Shown: piece by piece, positions 41,602-50,829 of the stretch
Numbering within the stretch: position 1 is the first letter of the stretch
Layout of the letters: the number at the start of each line of letters is the position of its first letter
Assembly: GCF_000712295.1 (NCBI RefSeq)
Contig: NZ_JMKI01000002.1
Span: 123,961 to 187,960, forward strand
DNA: 64,000 bases
Direction of reading: 5' to 3'
Source: Synergistes jonesii
Lineage (GTDB): Bacteria > Synergistota > Synergistia > Synergistales > Synergistaceae
The notes under the pieces: model-generated
What the model was told of the DNA's origin: nothing
The model's database searches: none
What the model saw: the letters and a program-made list of their open reading frames with translations, nothing else
Program-made: the position numbers and the translations under genes

Positions 41602-41734
41602 TACGGCGGCAAATACGGGCGGGCCGCGCGGAAGCAAAATTACCGCACCGCCCGTGCAACCGCGGCGCGGCGACGCTACACATTTAGGGCGTATAGCGCG
41701 ATAATGCCGGCGTCCTTTTCCTTTTAGTAAATTT

Positions 41735-42919
41735 TCAATTGTTACGGGCGCCGCGCTCAAGGATATATTTTATGAGAATCTCAGCAGCCCTTACCACAGA
41801 GTCCAATGAAACGGATTCGTCCATCATCGTATGGTATATATTGTCTCCCGGGCCGAAAAGTAAAAATGGAGCGCCAACGACCGGGACCATCGCACAGGCG
41901 TCCGTATAGTAAAGCAGCCCGCTCTTCTCCGGTTTCCCGCCGAAGTCCGCCACCACCTTTTCGAACAGCCTGATCATAGGAGAATCCTCCGGCATGCCCA
42001 CGGCCGGATTGCTGTTCATAACCTCTATAACAATCTTTAGCGGAGGATTTCCCGCCATCATCTCTGCCGCTTTGCGGAAAGCGAATTGGATCACTTCGTC
42101 GTTGTCCTGCAACGGCAAAAGTCGGATATCGATAGTACCATCCGCCTCCGGCGCTATGACATTCATCGCCACCCCGCTGTTCAGCTGAGTTATTGTGCAG
42201 AGGGGCTCCCCAAGATATTGATGAGATTCTCTTCCGCAGCCGACAAAATTTTTGATGTGCGAATGAAATTCTATAAATTTGGACAGCGCGTCCATTCCGA
42301 TTCCGGGAATACAGGCGTAGCTGGGCTTTCCCGTCACCCTCACATGCAGCCAAACGCCGCCGCGTTGCGCTACGGCAATTTTGTTTCCCGTCGCTTCGGC
42401 AAATATCATCTCCGATATATCTGAAAGATAACCGCTGTAAGCCAAAGCCCGCGCTCCAGTCAAAGCCGCGTTGTCGCCGTCGGCAGTCAGGCAGAGGACG
42501 ACGTCGCACGGCGGGAGAGCGCCCTCCTTCACGAAGGTAAGCAGTACCATAAGCATGGCGGCTATACCTCCCTTCATGTTTGAGGCCCCGCGCCCGTAGA
42601 CAACACCCCCGTCATAGTCGGCGGCAAATGGGGGGTGATTCCATCTTTCCACGCCAATGATCGGGAATGTATCCATATGCCCTATCAAAGCTATTTTCAC
42701 GCCCCTGTTGGCTCCTGGGAGCGACGCGACCAGCGACGCGCGGTTATTTCCATGGTCTATCAGCTTAGTCTCCAACATCTTTTCCGGAAAGAGAGAGAGG
42801 ATATATTTTACCATGTCCATTTCGTCTCCCTGCGGTAGTACGGTACGTATCCTGATGAGCTGGCTCAATATATCAAGCGTCTGTTTTTTATCTACGCTAA
42901 ACCTCATTTCAGCCGTCAT
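41735..42919 (-). CDS. M20-family peptidase homologue with altered catalytic residues
   Basis: A 394-residue ArgE/DapE/ACY1-type protein. It keeps GHMDT (His 81, Asp 83) and a C-terminal His (YHTMMDE), but the bridging Asp of GRGAS-D-MKGG is Asn 114 and the catalytic Glu-Glu after AD is Gly 148-Asp 149. It may have lost hydrolysis or use a different metal arrangement. GGAAGGGG and the overlap with the upstream stop (TGAAATG) favour ATG 42919 over the codon at 42967. It is downstream of, and probably co-transcribed with, the PucR regulator. Confidence 0.82.
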   Translation of the reverse strand: MTAEMRFSVDKKQTLDILSQLIRIRTVLPQGDEMDMVKYILSLFPEKMLETKLIDHGNNRASLVASLPGANRGVKIALIGHMDTFPIIGVERWNHPPFAADYDGGVVYGRGASNMKGGIAAMLMVLLTFVKEGALPPCDVVLCLTADGDNAALTGARALAYSGYLSDISEMIFAEATGNKIAVAQRGGVWLHVRVTGKPSYACIPGIGMDALSKFIEFHSHIKNFVGCGRESHQYLGEPLCTITQLNSGVAMNVIAPEADGTIDIRLLPLQDNDEVIQFAFRKAAEMMAGNPPLKIVIEVMNSNPAVGMPEDSPMIRLFEKVVADFGGKPEKSGLLYYTDACAMVPVVGAPFLLFGPGDNIYHTMMDESVSLDSVVRAAEILIKYILERGARNN

Positions 42920-42920
42920 T

Positions 42921-44492
42921 TCAATCCCCTTCCATAAGTATACTTTTGTCAAATCTGTAAATTGCATTAAGTCTCAGCGCCATTGAAAGATCGAATTTAA
43001 AGCGATATTCATCCACATCTCCGTCAAGCAGTTCGGAAATTTTGTGTAAGCGGTACTTTATCGTATTTGGATGAAAGGACATTTCTTTAGCCGTGAGACG
43101 GACATTCCAATTATTTCGTTCCAGCGATACCAGCGTATCCGTCAACTCTCCGTTATGCTCCCTGTCATGCCGGAGCACCCTTCCAAGAACGCGATGGTGA
43201 AGCCTTTTAGCTTCGGGGCAAGCGGCAATTGTGCTGATGATCTGGTAACTGTCCAGCTCTTCCCAGAATATCGGGCTACCGATGATCTCGTTTATCTTGG
43301 AATACTGCGCGGCCTTCATCGCTTCCGAAGCACTGTCGCCCAACGACGCCAGTGAATTTTTTATGCCGCCGCATCCTATATGGCACTCCGGCCATCCCAT
43401 CCTTCCCATCTCATCCACGGCCAGACGAACCGCATGAAGCACACGCTCCATTATACGCTCCTTCTGTTGACCGCCGGCGGGCATGATGATGCAGAGGATC
43501 GCATCCTTATATGTCATTACGAAGACGTTTTCGAAGAGCGACGATATCCTCTTCTCTATGGACTCGATGCCCATCATGAATTTAAAATCGTCATAGTCCA
43601 GCACCATCTCTCCACGCAGCTCAACGGCAACTGCGAGACAATCGCTGTCTCTGTGGAGGCCGGCGGAGCGGAGCTTTTCCATAAAGACGGCGTAATCCTC
43701 TATCCGTTCCTCTAAAATGGCGGTGAAAAAATTTGACGATAATTTTTTGCGCGCCAGACGTTCCTGATTGCCCTTCTTAAGATGTATACGCAGTCCTAAA
43801 AGCGCGGCATTGATGATGCTCAGCTGTTCCGGTTTCACTTCTTCGGAAAAAAGCAGACAGCCAGCGCGCATCCCCTCGTTTACGATCCATCGGTAATAAA
43901 ATATCCGTTGTAGCTCGCGCAGGGGGTATGTCTTTACCATCTCCGTAAAATTCCTATCCTTAGAAGCCGTCAGCGTCCTGTTAAGGGCCATGTCGCGGTA
44001 TGCCGACGGAATGCCAAGATAATCTTCAAGGCGGCTCATCAGCGCCATAATATTTGGACTGTCTATCAGTTCTACCGAAATGTCGGTATAAGACAAAAAA
44101 TTTGAAGCGCCTGGCGAAATATCCCATAAAAATGATACGAAATCGGCGATAAAGCTGCCGTTGAACGGGTTGGAATCCGCCGTAATCAGCGGCAGACCAT
44201 ATTCGTCGGCAATTTCTCCGTAGCGTCTCAGAAGAGATTCATCGCCAGCGACGAGAAGAAGAGCCGCTGCTCCTGCCTCCGCGAGCCCGCGGATTAGAGC
44301 GGGGCCTGGGGTCTCACCAACGGCATTGCTGAGAAAGACAAGGTTGCCGTGCAAATCGACCGTCTTATCGGGCTTGAACAGATCGACCACTCTCATGCCG
44401 TCAAGAGATCGTCCCTCGCCAGAGACGGCACCGATCAGTCTGAATTTTTTAAACCTTTTATCTCTTAGAAAATCCCCAACGCTCTTTACCAA
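42921..44492 (-). CDS. PucR-family transcriptional regulator
   Basis: A 523-residue regulator with an N-terminal PucR ligand domain (about 1-130), a central GGDEF-like region (about 290-400) and the C-terminal PucR helix-turn-helix (LERNNWNVRLTAKEMSFHPNTIKYRLHKI). PucR-type proteins control purine, amino-acid or polyamine catabolism. It starts at TTG 44492, directly after an in-frame stop, with GAGGTG upstream. It is divergent from the ureohydrolase/symporter/glutaminase genes and likely regulates them. Confidence 0.88.
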   Translation of the reverse strand: MVKSVGDFLRDKRFKKFRLIGAVSGEGRSLDGMRVVDLFKPDKTVDLHGNLVFLSNAVGETPGPALIRGLAEAGAAALLLVAGDESLLRRYGEIADEYGLPLITADSNPFNGSFIADFVSFLWDISPGASNFLSYTDISVELIDSPNIMALMSRLEDYLGIPSAYRDMALNRTLTASKDRNFTEMVKTYPLRELQRIFYYRWIVNEGMRAGCLLFSEEVKPEQLSIINAALLGLRIHLKKGNQERLARKKLSSNFFTAILEERIEDYAVFMEKLRSAGLHRDSDCLAVAVELRGEMVLDYDDFKFMMGIESIEKRISSLFENVFVMTYKDAILCIIMPAGGQQKERIMERVLHAVRLAVDEMGRMGWPECHIGCGGIKNSLASLGDSASEAMKAAQYSKINEIIGSPIFWEELDSYQIISTIAACPEAKRLHHRVLGRVLRHDREHNGELTDTLVSLERNNWNVRLTAKEMSFHPNTIKYRLHKISELLDGDVDEYRFKFDLSMALRLNAIYRFDKSILMEGD

Positions 44493-44555
44493 TCAGCATC
44501 ACCTCGCTTATCGTCAACTTTCGTTAAAAGTATACCTTAATCCGGCTTTATGCGA

Positions 44556-44573
44556 ATTGTCGGGCAGGACAAT
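44556..44573. promoter_or_regulatory. Palindrome in the PucR/ureohydrolase divergent region
   Basis: ATTGTC-N6-GACAAT is a perfect 6-bp inverted repeat with a further TTTGTCC half-site at about 44587. It lies between the two divergent genes and is a candidate PucR operator. Confidence 0.5.
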
Positions 44574-44699
44574 AAAATTCTCGTTATTTGTCCTTAAGAT
44601 ACTATAAAAAATTACCGCCTATTTTTAGAATATCGCTACGGTAACGGAACATCATAAATCAAAAGAACATATGCTGAACACACCTAGGAGGAAAGAACT

Positions 44700-45680
44700 A
44701 TGAAGAACAAGCCCACCTGCTATGACGTCAGAGGGGAGATCCCGGAAATTTACAGCGGCGTACCTACCTTTCTCGGGCTGCCTAAAGTAACGGAAGAGGA
44801 AATAGACGGACACGATGTAATCGTAATGGGGGCCCCTTGGGAGGGCATCTGCACTACGGGGTCGTATACAGGATGCGAATTGGGAACAAAGACGATACGC
44901 AGCGCGTCGATACGCTACGGCGGTTATCTGCCAGAATTTGATTACGATGCCTTCGACTATATATCCGCCGGGGACTTTGGCGATGCGGCGCATTTTCCTG
45001 GAGACAGCGCCGCGACATTCGATTCTATAGAAAAAAAAGCCGACGCTATATTTTCCCGCAATAAGCGAAGCCTCTGCTTCGGCGGAGATCATTCCATCAC
45101 GATCCCCATGCTGCGCTCGCTGGCGAAAAATTTTCCCGGCAAGAGGATCGGCGTCGTACACTTTGACGCCCATCTCGACAATATGCCAAGCTTTCTTGAC
45201 AAAGAACCGCTGGCAAGATGTTGCCCCATGCACCGCGCCTACGACATGGAGGAGGTCGCCAGTATAATACACGTCGGCATCAGAGGGCCACGCAACAACT
45301 TCCGAGGACTCGAACACGCAAGAAAGCATAAAGCGACGGTCGTAAGCTCATTTGAACTCCACCAGAAGGGGATAGATGCGGTATTTGACACAATAAAGGA
45401 AACCGTCCTCGACAAGTCAGATATAGTATATCTGACCATATGCAGCGACGCCCTTGATGTATCCGAAAACCCTGGAGGACCCTCGGACTTCGCCGGACTC
45501 ACGTCATACCAGCTCCTTAGCTTAGTGCACAGGGTTGCGGCAGAGGGAATACAGGGGCTCGACTTTGTAGAGATATATCCACCGCAGGACCACGCGGGGA
45601 TATCGAGTCATATGGCAGCTTGGGCCGGAATCTACGGGATAAGCGGCATAGCAAAATGGAAAATCAACAAAGAGTATTAA
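44700..45680 (+). CDS. Agmatinase/ureohydrolase-family amidinohydrolase with an atypical metal motif
   Basis: A 326-residue arginase-fold enzyme with GGDHS (128-132) and FDAHLD (DAHLD 156-160). The third motif, usually DxDxxDP, reads CSDALD (Cys 248, Asp 250, Asp 253), so a bridging Asp is Cys. Members split guanidino or formimino compounds into an amine and urea or formamide. AGGAGG precedes ATG 44700. The downstream sodium symporter and glutaminase suggest uptake and breakdown of a guanidino or amide amino acid. HutG-like activity is an alternative. Confidence 0.8.
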   Translation: MKNKPTCYDVRGEIPEIYSGVPTFLGLPKVTEEEIDGHDVIVMGAPWEGICTTGSYTGCELGTKTIRSASIRYGGYLPEFDYDAFDYISAGDFGDAAHFPGDSAATFDSIEKKADAIFSRNKRSLCFGGDHSITIPMLRSLAKNFPGKRIGVVHFDAHLDNMPSFLDKEPLARCCPMHRAYDMEEVASIIHVGIRGPRNNFRGLEHARKHKATVVSSFELHQKGIDAVFDTIKETVLDKSDIVYLTICSDALDVSENPGGPSDFAGLTSYQLLSLVHRVAAEGIQGLDFVEIYPPQDHAGISSHMAAWAGIYGISGIAKWKINKEY

Positions 45681-45753
45681 GAGGCAGAAATTACGTATCC
45701 TGGTGCCGTCTTTTCAGGCGGCACCGATAATCCGACAATAAGGGGTGACGTCT

Positions 45754-47229
45754 ATGAACTACATGCACGGTAACACGCAATTTATGATAGTCATGATCGC
45801 TTACGTGCTTTTTCTCATGGGGTTTGGCATCTACCAAGGCAAAAAGGTAAAGAGCGCCACCGATTTTTCAATAGCGGGAAGGGTCCTGCCAGGATGGGTG
45901 GCGGCGCTTTCAGAGAGAGCCACGGCAGAATCTTCGTGGTGCCTCCTTGGTCTCCCCGGCTATGTTTACGTAGCCGGTCTCTCCGGAACATGGGCCTCTA
46001 TCGGCAGCTTCGCAGGGATAGTGCTCTCATGGCTTTTCATAGCCAGGCCGTTAAGGGATCAGGCGGCAGAGTATGATGCCGTTACATTCTCAGATTATCT
46101 CTCGAAGCGCTTCGGTTCGATGGGTACCTATATCTCTGTGTTCAGCAGCACCGCCATCGTTTTCTTCTTTTTCTTCTATGTCGGCGCACAGTTTATAGGC
46201 GGAGCAAAGACCTTCTATACCGTATTCGGTATGCCGATCAACATCGGCATGCTAGTTACATTCTGCATAGTGATTCCATACACGATATACGGCGGCTTCG
46301 GCAGCGTCGTCTATACAGACTGCGTACAGGCTCTGATCATGATCGGCGCACTGGTCATAGGACCCATCTTTGGTCTCTGGTATATTGGCCAGGCGCCGGA
46401 CGTATGGGCACATTCGCTGACGGAAGTGTTTTCGAAGATGGCCGCTCAAGGGCCAAAATTCAACAGCTGGACCGGCGGGCTCACAGGATTTGCCGCGCTC
46501 ACCGTCATTATAGGCGAAGGTTCGTGGCTCTTTGGCTTCTTAGGCGGTCTGCCTCAACTATCGACAAGATTCATGGCTATCAAAGACGATCAAGAGGTCA
46601 AGATAGGACGAAACGTCGGCATTCTCTGGAGTTGCGGCGCATACATAGGAGCTCCGCTCATCGGACTTCTCGGCGTGGCTCTCTTCGGACCGAGCGGTCT
46701 GGAAGATCCGGAAATGGTAACTCCGGCCGTATTTCTAAGAGTATTCCACCCGATGCTGGCGGCGCTCTTTCTTACCGGCGGCATAGCGGCGATGCTCTCT
46801 ACGGCAGATTCGTTGTTGGTCCTCTCGTCTACGGAACTTGCAGAAAACATAATATTTCCGCGTATGAAGAATCTCGAAGCGCTCGACCGTAAAAAGCTGC
46901 TCAGATATTCGCGCATGACGACGGGGCTCGTAGCCGTATTCGCGCTGTTGGCGGCCTTCTTCGTACCTTCAAGACTCATACATACCGTAGTGGGCTACGC
47001 CTGGGCGGGAATCGGCTCGACCTTTTCGGTCGTAATACTCGGCGCGTTATTCAGCAGGCACTATACGGCGCAGGCGGCTTTTGCTACAATGGTCACAGGT
47101 GTTTTCTTTACTGTGATATGGAACATAATCGGATACGAAAGCCTGATTTCGGCGCGGGCGATGACCTTCTTCGTGAGCCTTCTTGTGGCGGTTGTGGCCG
47201 CCGTCTGCACCCAACCCCGCAAGGATTAG
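45754..47229 (+). CDS. Sodium:solute symporter (SSS/PutP family)
   Basis: A 491-residue inner-membrane protein with about 13 hydrophobic segments and SSS features (DFSIAGRVLPGW, ERATAESSWCLLGLPG, YTIYGGFGSVVYTD). The family couples uptake of proline, pantothenate, sugars or amino-acid derivatives to sodium. Frame-start GTG 45745 overlaps the ribosome binding site; AGGGG is correctly placed for ATG 45754. It follows the ureohydrolase by 73 bases containing a small hairpin (45702-45725). Confidence 0.87.
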   Translation: MNYMHGNTQFMIVMIAYVLFLMGFGIYQGKKVKSATDFSIAGRVLPGWVAALSERATAESSWCLLGLPGYVYVAGLSGTWASIGSFAGIVLSWLFIARPLRDQAAEYDAVTFSDYLSKRFGSMGTYISVFSSTAIVFFFFFYVGAQFIGGAKTFYTVFGMPINIGMLVTFCIVIPYTIYGGFGSVVYTDCVQALIMIGALVIGPIFGLWYIGQAPDVWAHSLTEVFSKMAAQGPKFNSWTGGLTGFAALTVIIGEGSWLFGFLGGLPQLSTRFMAIKDDQEVKIGRNVGILWSCGAYIGAPLIGLLGVALFGPSGLEDPEMVTPAVFLRVFHPMLAALFLTGGIAAMLSTADSLLVLSSTELAENIIFPRMKNLEALDRKKLLRYSRMTTGLVAVFALLAAFFVPSRLIHTVVGYAWAGIGSTFSVVILGALFSRHYTAQAAFATMVTGVFFTVIWNIIGYESLISARAMTFFVSLLVAVVAAVCTQPRKD

Positions 47230-47274
47230 ATTAAAGCCTCGCCGGAAAGAAAAAAGCGCTGAGGAGAAGAGACT

Positions 47275-48216
47275 ATGGAGAATCAATCTGATCTATTAAA
47301 CAAGCAGCTTTTGAACGACATCGGAAATATCGCCCGCGTTACAAGCGCGGAGGGAAAGGTAGCAAGCTATATACCGGAACTTTCGCGAATGTCCGCCGAG
47401 CTCTTTTCTCTGAGCTGTCAGCCTGTGGATTCTCCTATGGTCGAGACAGGGGATTGCGGACAGTTTTTTACAATGCAGTCGATGGCAAAGATAATATCTC
47501 TTGCCTTCGCGATCGAACAATTCGGATGCGAAAACGTCTTCCGCCACGTCGGCATGGAGGCGAGCGCCGACTCGTTCAACTCGCTCATGCGTATAGAGAT
47601 GACCTCGTCGAAGCCGTCAAATCCCTTCATGAACGCCGGGGCCATAGCGGTCTGTTCGCTCATTTTCAAGGCATATAAAGAAGAATCTTTAAAAAGGATA
47701 ACCGACTTTCTTAAAAGCGTTATCGGAGAGGAAAACGGATTTGACGAGAAGGTCTTCCTATCCGAGAAGAGAAGCGCCGACAGGAACAGGGCCCTCGCCT
47801 TTTTTATGAAGAGCATGGGGCTGCTGCACGGCGACGTAGAGGCGATACTCGATTTGTATTTCACGCTCTGCAGCCTGCGCTGCACAAGCGGCGGCCTCGC
47901 GAAGATCGGAGCGATGATCGCCTCCGGCGGCACATCCGTCGTCTCCGGAGAAAAGCTGATCGCAAATGAGACCGTCTACACACTGCTCGGGCTCATGAGC
48001 TCCTGCGGCCTCTACAACGAGTCTGGGGAGTTCGCCGTCCGCGTCGGGCTGCCCGGAAAGAGCGGCGTATCCGGAGGGATACTCGCCGTCGTTCCCGGCA
48101 GGATGGGAATAGGGGTATTCTCCCCCGCGCTCAACGCCAAGGGCAACTCCGTAGCGGGAATCAGGGCGCTAGAACTGCTCTCCGAAAAGCTCGACCTGCG
48201 CGGGTTGGGGCTCTGA
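47275..48216 (+). CDS. glsA: Glutaminase (GlsA type)
   Basis: A 313-residue serine-dependent glutaminase of the beta-lactamase-like fold: GDCGQFFTMQSMAK holds Ser 69 and Lys 72, and NPFMNAGAIAVCSLI and the C-terminal SGVSGGILAVVPGRMGIGVFSP are family motifs. It releases ammonia from glutamine, giving glutamate. GAGGAGA precedes ATG 47275, 45 bases after the symporter, so the three plus-strand genes form one operon. The locus could act on a glutamine-like product of the ureohydrolase. Confidence 0.9.
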   Translation: MENQSDLLNKQLLNDIGNIARVTSAEGKVASYIPELSRMSAELFSLSCQPVDSPMVETGDCGQFFTMQSMAKIISLAFAIEQFGCENVFRHVGMEASADSFNSLMRIEMTSSKPSNPFMNAGAIAVCSLIFKAYKEESLKRITDFLKSVIGEENGFDEKVFLSEKRSADRNRALAFFMKSMGLLHGDVEAILDLYFTLCSLRCTSGGLAKIGAMIASGGTSVVSGEKLIANETVYTLLGLMSSCGLYNESGEFAVRVGLPGKSGVSGGILAVVPGRMGIGVFSPALNAKGNSVAGIRALELLSEKLDLRGLGL

Positions 48217-48268
48217 GAGGCAAACGATTATCATGCTATAAAGAGATTCTCCGACTAACTGAGCGGAG

Positions 48269-48307
48269 GCGTGCAGGCCGGCGAAGAAAAAACGCCGGCC
48301 TGCACGC
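48269..48307. terminator. Perfect 15-bp hairpin between convergent genes
   Basis: GCGTGCAGGCCGGCG (48269-48283) pairs with 48293-48307 around an A-rich loop. No T-run follows on either strand. It probably marks the shared 3' boundary of glutaminase and the aldo/keto reductase. Confidence 0.6.
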
Positions 48308-48323
48308 TGCAGTGCAAAAAGTC

Positions 48324-49451
48324 TTAATTCGTCCCGTTCATATGGAAGGCTTCGGCGGCCTCCGCGAGATGCTTGCGAATCGGAATGTGCTGCGGGCAGG
48401 CGTCTTCGCACGCTCCACATTTGACGCATTCCGTGGCGCGCGCCTTGCCGTGCGAGCCTACGAGCCACTTCTCCTGGCCGGCGGCGTAGTCGTATTTTCC
48501 GTAGATATTCAGCATGTTCAGCGCAGTGAAGGTCCCCGAAATGCCGATATCCTGCGGGCAGACTTCCGCGCAGTAGTCGCAGCTCGTGCACGGAATCATC
48601 GGCAGGGCGTTCAGCACGTCTCTTACCCGCGCGACGACCGCCTGCTCGTCTTCCGAAAGAGGTTTAAAGTCGCGCATATACGATAGGTTGTCGGCCATCT
48701 GCTCGATATCGCTCATGCCGGAAAGCACCGTTATCACGCCGTCGAGGCTCGCGGCGAAGCGGATCGCCCACGACGCACAGGAAGCGTTCGGGTCCGCCTT
48801 CTTCAGGATTTCCACCGCGGCTTCCGGCGGGTCGGCGAGCAGCCCTCCCTTGACCGGTTCCATGATCACGACGGGCTTTCCGTATTTGCGCGCGACTTCG
48901 TAGCAGGCTCTCGACTGGATGCGCGGATTTTCCCAGTCCGCGTAGTTGATTTGCAGCTGCACGAATTCCGCCTCGGGGTGGGCCTTCAGAATCAGCTCGA
49001 GCTCGTCGTGCGTCGAGTGGAAAGAAAAGCCGATGTGTTTGATTTTCCCTTCCGCTTTCTTTTCCTTTACGAAATTCCACATGTCGAAGTCGTCAAAGAA
49101 ATGCGTACGCCCTTCGCCCAAGTTGTGCAGCAGATAAAAATCGAAATAGCCGGCACCGGTCTGCTTCAGCGAGGTCTCGAACTGCGCGGTCGCGTCCTCG
49201 CGCTTCTCGCATTTCATCCACGCGGCGTTCTTCGTCGCGAGCGTGAATTTGTCGCGCGGATAGCGTTCGACGAGCGCCATGCGTATCGCGTCCTCCGAAC
49301 CGGGATATGCCCAGGCGGTATCAAAGTATGTGAAGCCCGCCTCCATAAACATATCCGTCATTTTCTTGACCTGTTCGACGTCGATATTTTCGCCGAGCTT
49401 CGGCAGGCGCATCAGCCCGAAGCCGAGTTTTTTATCGTTGATCTCGATCAT
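48324..49451 (-). CDS. Aldo/keto reductase with C-terminal ferredoxin-like domain
   Basis: A 375-residue protein. Residues 1-270 are an aldo/keto reductase barrel (GFGLMRLPKLG, YFDTAWAYPGSE, LLHNLGEG), and the C-terminus carries two CxxCxxCxxxCP clusters (CTSCDYCAEVCP, CVKCGACEDACP). Such fusions are common in gut anaerobes as NAD(P)- or ferredoxin-linked reductases of unknown substrate. GAGGAGAAG precedes ATG 49451. It follows a flavodoxin gene by 13 bases, which may be its electron partner. Confidence 0.88.
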   Translation of the reverse strand: MIEINDKKLGFGLMRLPKLGENIDVEQVKKMTDMFMEAGFTYFDTAWAYPGSEDAIRMALVERYPRDKFTLATKNAAWMKCEKREDATAQFETSLKQTGAGYFDFYLLHNLGEGRTHFFDDFDMWNFVKEKKAEGKIKHIGFSFHSTHDELELILKAHPEAEFVQLQINYADWENPRIQSRACYEVARKYGKPVVIMEPVKGGLLADPPEAAVEILKKADPNASCASWAIRFAASLDGVITVLSGMSDIEQMADNLSYMRDFKPLSEDEQAVVARVRDVLNALPMIPCTSCDYCAEVCPQDIGISGTFTALNMLNIYGKYDYAAGQEKWLVGSHGKARATECVKCGACEDACPQHIPIRKHLAEAAEAFHMNGTN

Positions 49452-49464
49452 CTCTTCTCCTCCG

Positions 49465-49950
49465 CTAAAGCGCCTCGGCGTTCTTCGCGAACGCAGCGAT
49501 ATCCTTTTCCGACGCCCCGTTCAGCAGTTTTCCGGCAACGACGCGCGCAGAGGCCGGGCAGCACGCTTTAAGGTCGTCCGCCGTCTTTCCGAAGCCGCTG
49601 CCTCCCGACGTCGCGAAAAGAATGATTTTTTTGCCGGAAAGGTCGCAGCTTTCGAGGAAAGTTTTGATAATCGCCGGCGCTGTGTACCACCAAATCGGGA
49701 AGCCGAGAAAGATGGCTTCGTAATCCGCGGCGCCGGCGAGCTTCTCCGCCATCGCCGGGCGCGACGACTTGTCGTTCGCCTCGACGGTCGCGCGGCTGTT
49801 TTTGTCCATCCAGTTTAGGTCGGCCGCCGTGTAGGGCACGGCCGGCTTTATCTCAAAAATATCCGCGCCGGCCGCGGCGGCCAGCTTCTGGGCGACGGCC
49901 TTGGTGGAGCCGCCTGCGGAAAAATACGCTACTAATTTTTTCATCTTCAT
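49465..49950 (-). CDS. Flavodoxin
   Basis: A 161-residue FMN-binding protein: KLVAYFSAGGSTKAVA is the phosphate loop, and LGFPIWWYTAPAII and ATSGGSGFGKT contact the flavin. AAGGAG lies five bases before ATG 49950, preferred over GTG 49956. It is a cytoplasmic electron carrier encoded between a cyclophilin-like exported protein and an aldo/keto reductase, an arrangement seen in many gut Firmicutes. Confidence 0.9.
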   Translation of the reverse strand: MKMKKLVAYFSAGGSTKAVAQKLAAAAGADIFEIKPAVPYTAADLNWMDKNSRATVEANDKSSRPAMAEKLAGAADYEAIFLGFPIWWYTAPAIIKTFLESCDLSGKKIILFATSGGSGFGKTADDLKACCPASARVVAGKLLNGASEKDIAAFAKNAEAL

Positions 49951-50049
49951 TTCCACTCCTTCGTTATTCGTTTATAGAGCTTTCTCTCTAAATCATCTCA
50001 CGCTTCGCCGTGAAGAAAAATAGAAAATATCTTAGCGCACGGCTCCGCT

Positions 50050-50511
50050 TCAGCTTGCCTTTTCGAACGTGACGTCGGCTTCGTCCATCTTGTCAAAGAA
50101 GGAAACGTCGCCGTTTATATGGCCGAGGGTCTGATGGTTGAAAACCTCGCCGTTCTGCTTATAGAGGATGACGAGGCTTCCGCGCGGCGGCCAGTAGGAA
50201 AGGTCGCCGACTTTGTAGCCCTGGTCTTTCGCTTCATTTGCCGGCAGCCCTCCGGGACCGAAATGAAAGCACATCTCGCGCCCGTACAGATTTGACATCG
50301 GCAGTGTAAGCGGCAGCTTGCCCCAAAGGGCCCGCGACGCGGCGCTGTCGTCGAGCTTCGCCTTGAGGACGTGCCTTCCAGCGGTGATCTTCACTACCAT
50401 TTTAGAGCTATCCCGCCCCGCTTCGGCCTTCGTCTGAGCGCCGCCCTGATAAGCGCAGAGCGTGACGGCCAGCAGCATCGCGGCCAGCAGCACGAAAATA
50501 AATTTTTTCAT
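50050..50511 (-). CDS. Exported cyclophilin-like fold protein
   Basis: A 153-residue protein with an N-terminal signal peptide (KKFIFVLLAAMLLAVTLCAY, about 2-21) and a small beta-rich domain of the bacterial cyclophilin-like type (LPLTLPMSNLYGREMCFHFG, YWPPRGSLVILYKQ). A Cys follows the hydrophobic stretch, but the lipobox is not canonical. Function unknown. ATG 50511 has AAAGG nine bases upstream and is preferred over 50520. It is the first gene of the cyclophilin-like/flavodoxin/aldo-keto reductase run. Confidence 0.78.
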   Translation of the reverse strand: MKKFIFVLLAAMLLAVTLCAYQGGAQTKAEAGRDSSKMVVKITAGRHVLKAKLDDSAASRALWGKLPLTLPMSNLYGREMCFHFGPGGLPANEAKDQGYKVGDLSYWPPRGSLVILYKQNGEVFNHQTLGHINGDVSFFDKMDEADVTFEKAS

Positions 50512-50767
50512 TTGCATCATCCTTTCCTGTATTGAGATAAAATCTATTCCGACATCACCGGTATTCCGATTATGAAAATTATCACAACGGAAACCGCTTC
50601 TCTTTCAAAAAACGGACGTCCCTATTACGTTATTATTTTATCATTTCAAGATGGAATTGACAAAAGGTATAATACTCGCGATTTATCGCAAATTTCTGCC
50701 AGTAAATATATAGCGCCTGGGTGAATTTCTTTTTGTTCAACGGGCATAACCGAAATTTTCTGTCTTC

Positions 50768-50815
50768 TTGCCGCACCGTGTCTTTCATATTATACTCTAA
50801 TACAACATTAGAGTT
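50768..50815 (+). promoter_or_regulatory. Promoter and autoregulatory operator of the MerR gene
   Basis: TTGCCG (50768-50773) and TATACT (50791-50796) are spaced 17 bases. The -10 overlaps the palindrome ACTCTAAT-N5-ATTAGAGT (about 50794-50814), so the regulator probably represses itself. The rest of 50521-50767 is AT-rich without a gene. Confidence 0.65.
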
Positions 50816-50829
50816 TAGGGGGAGTTGAT

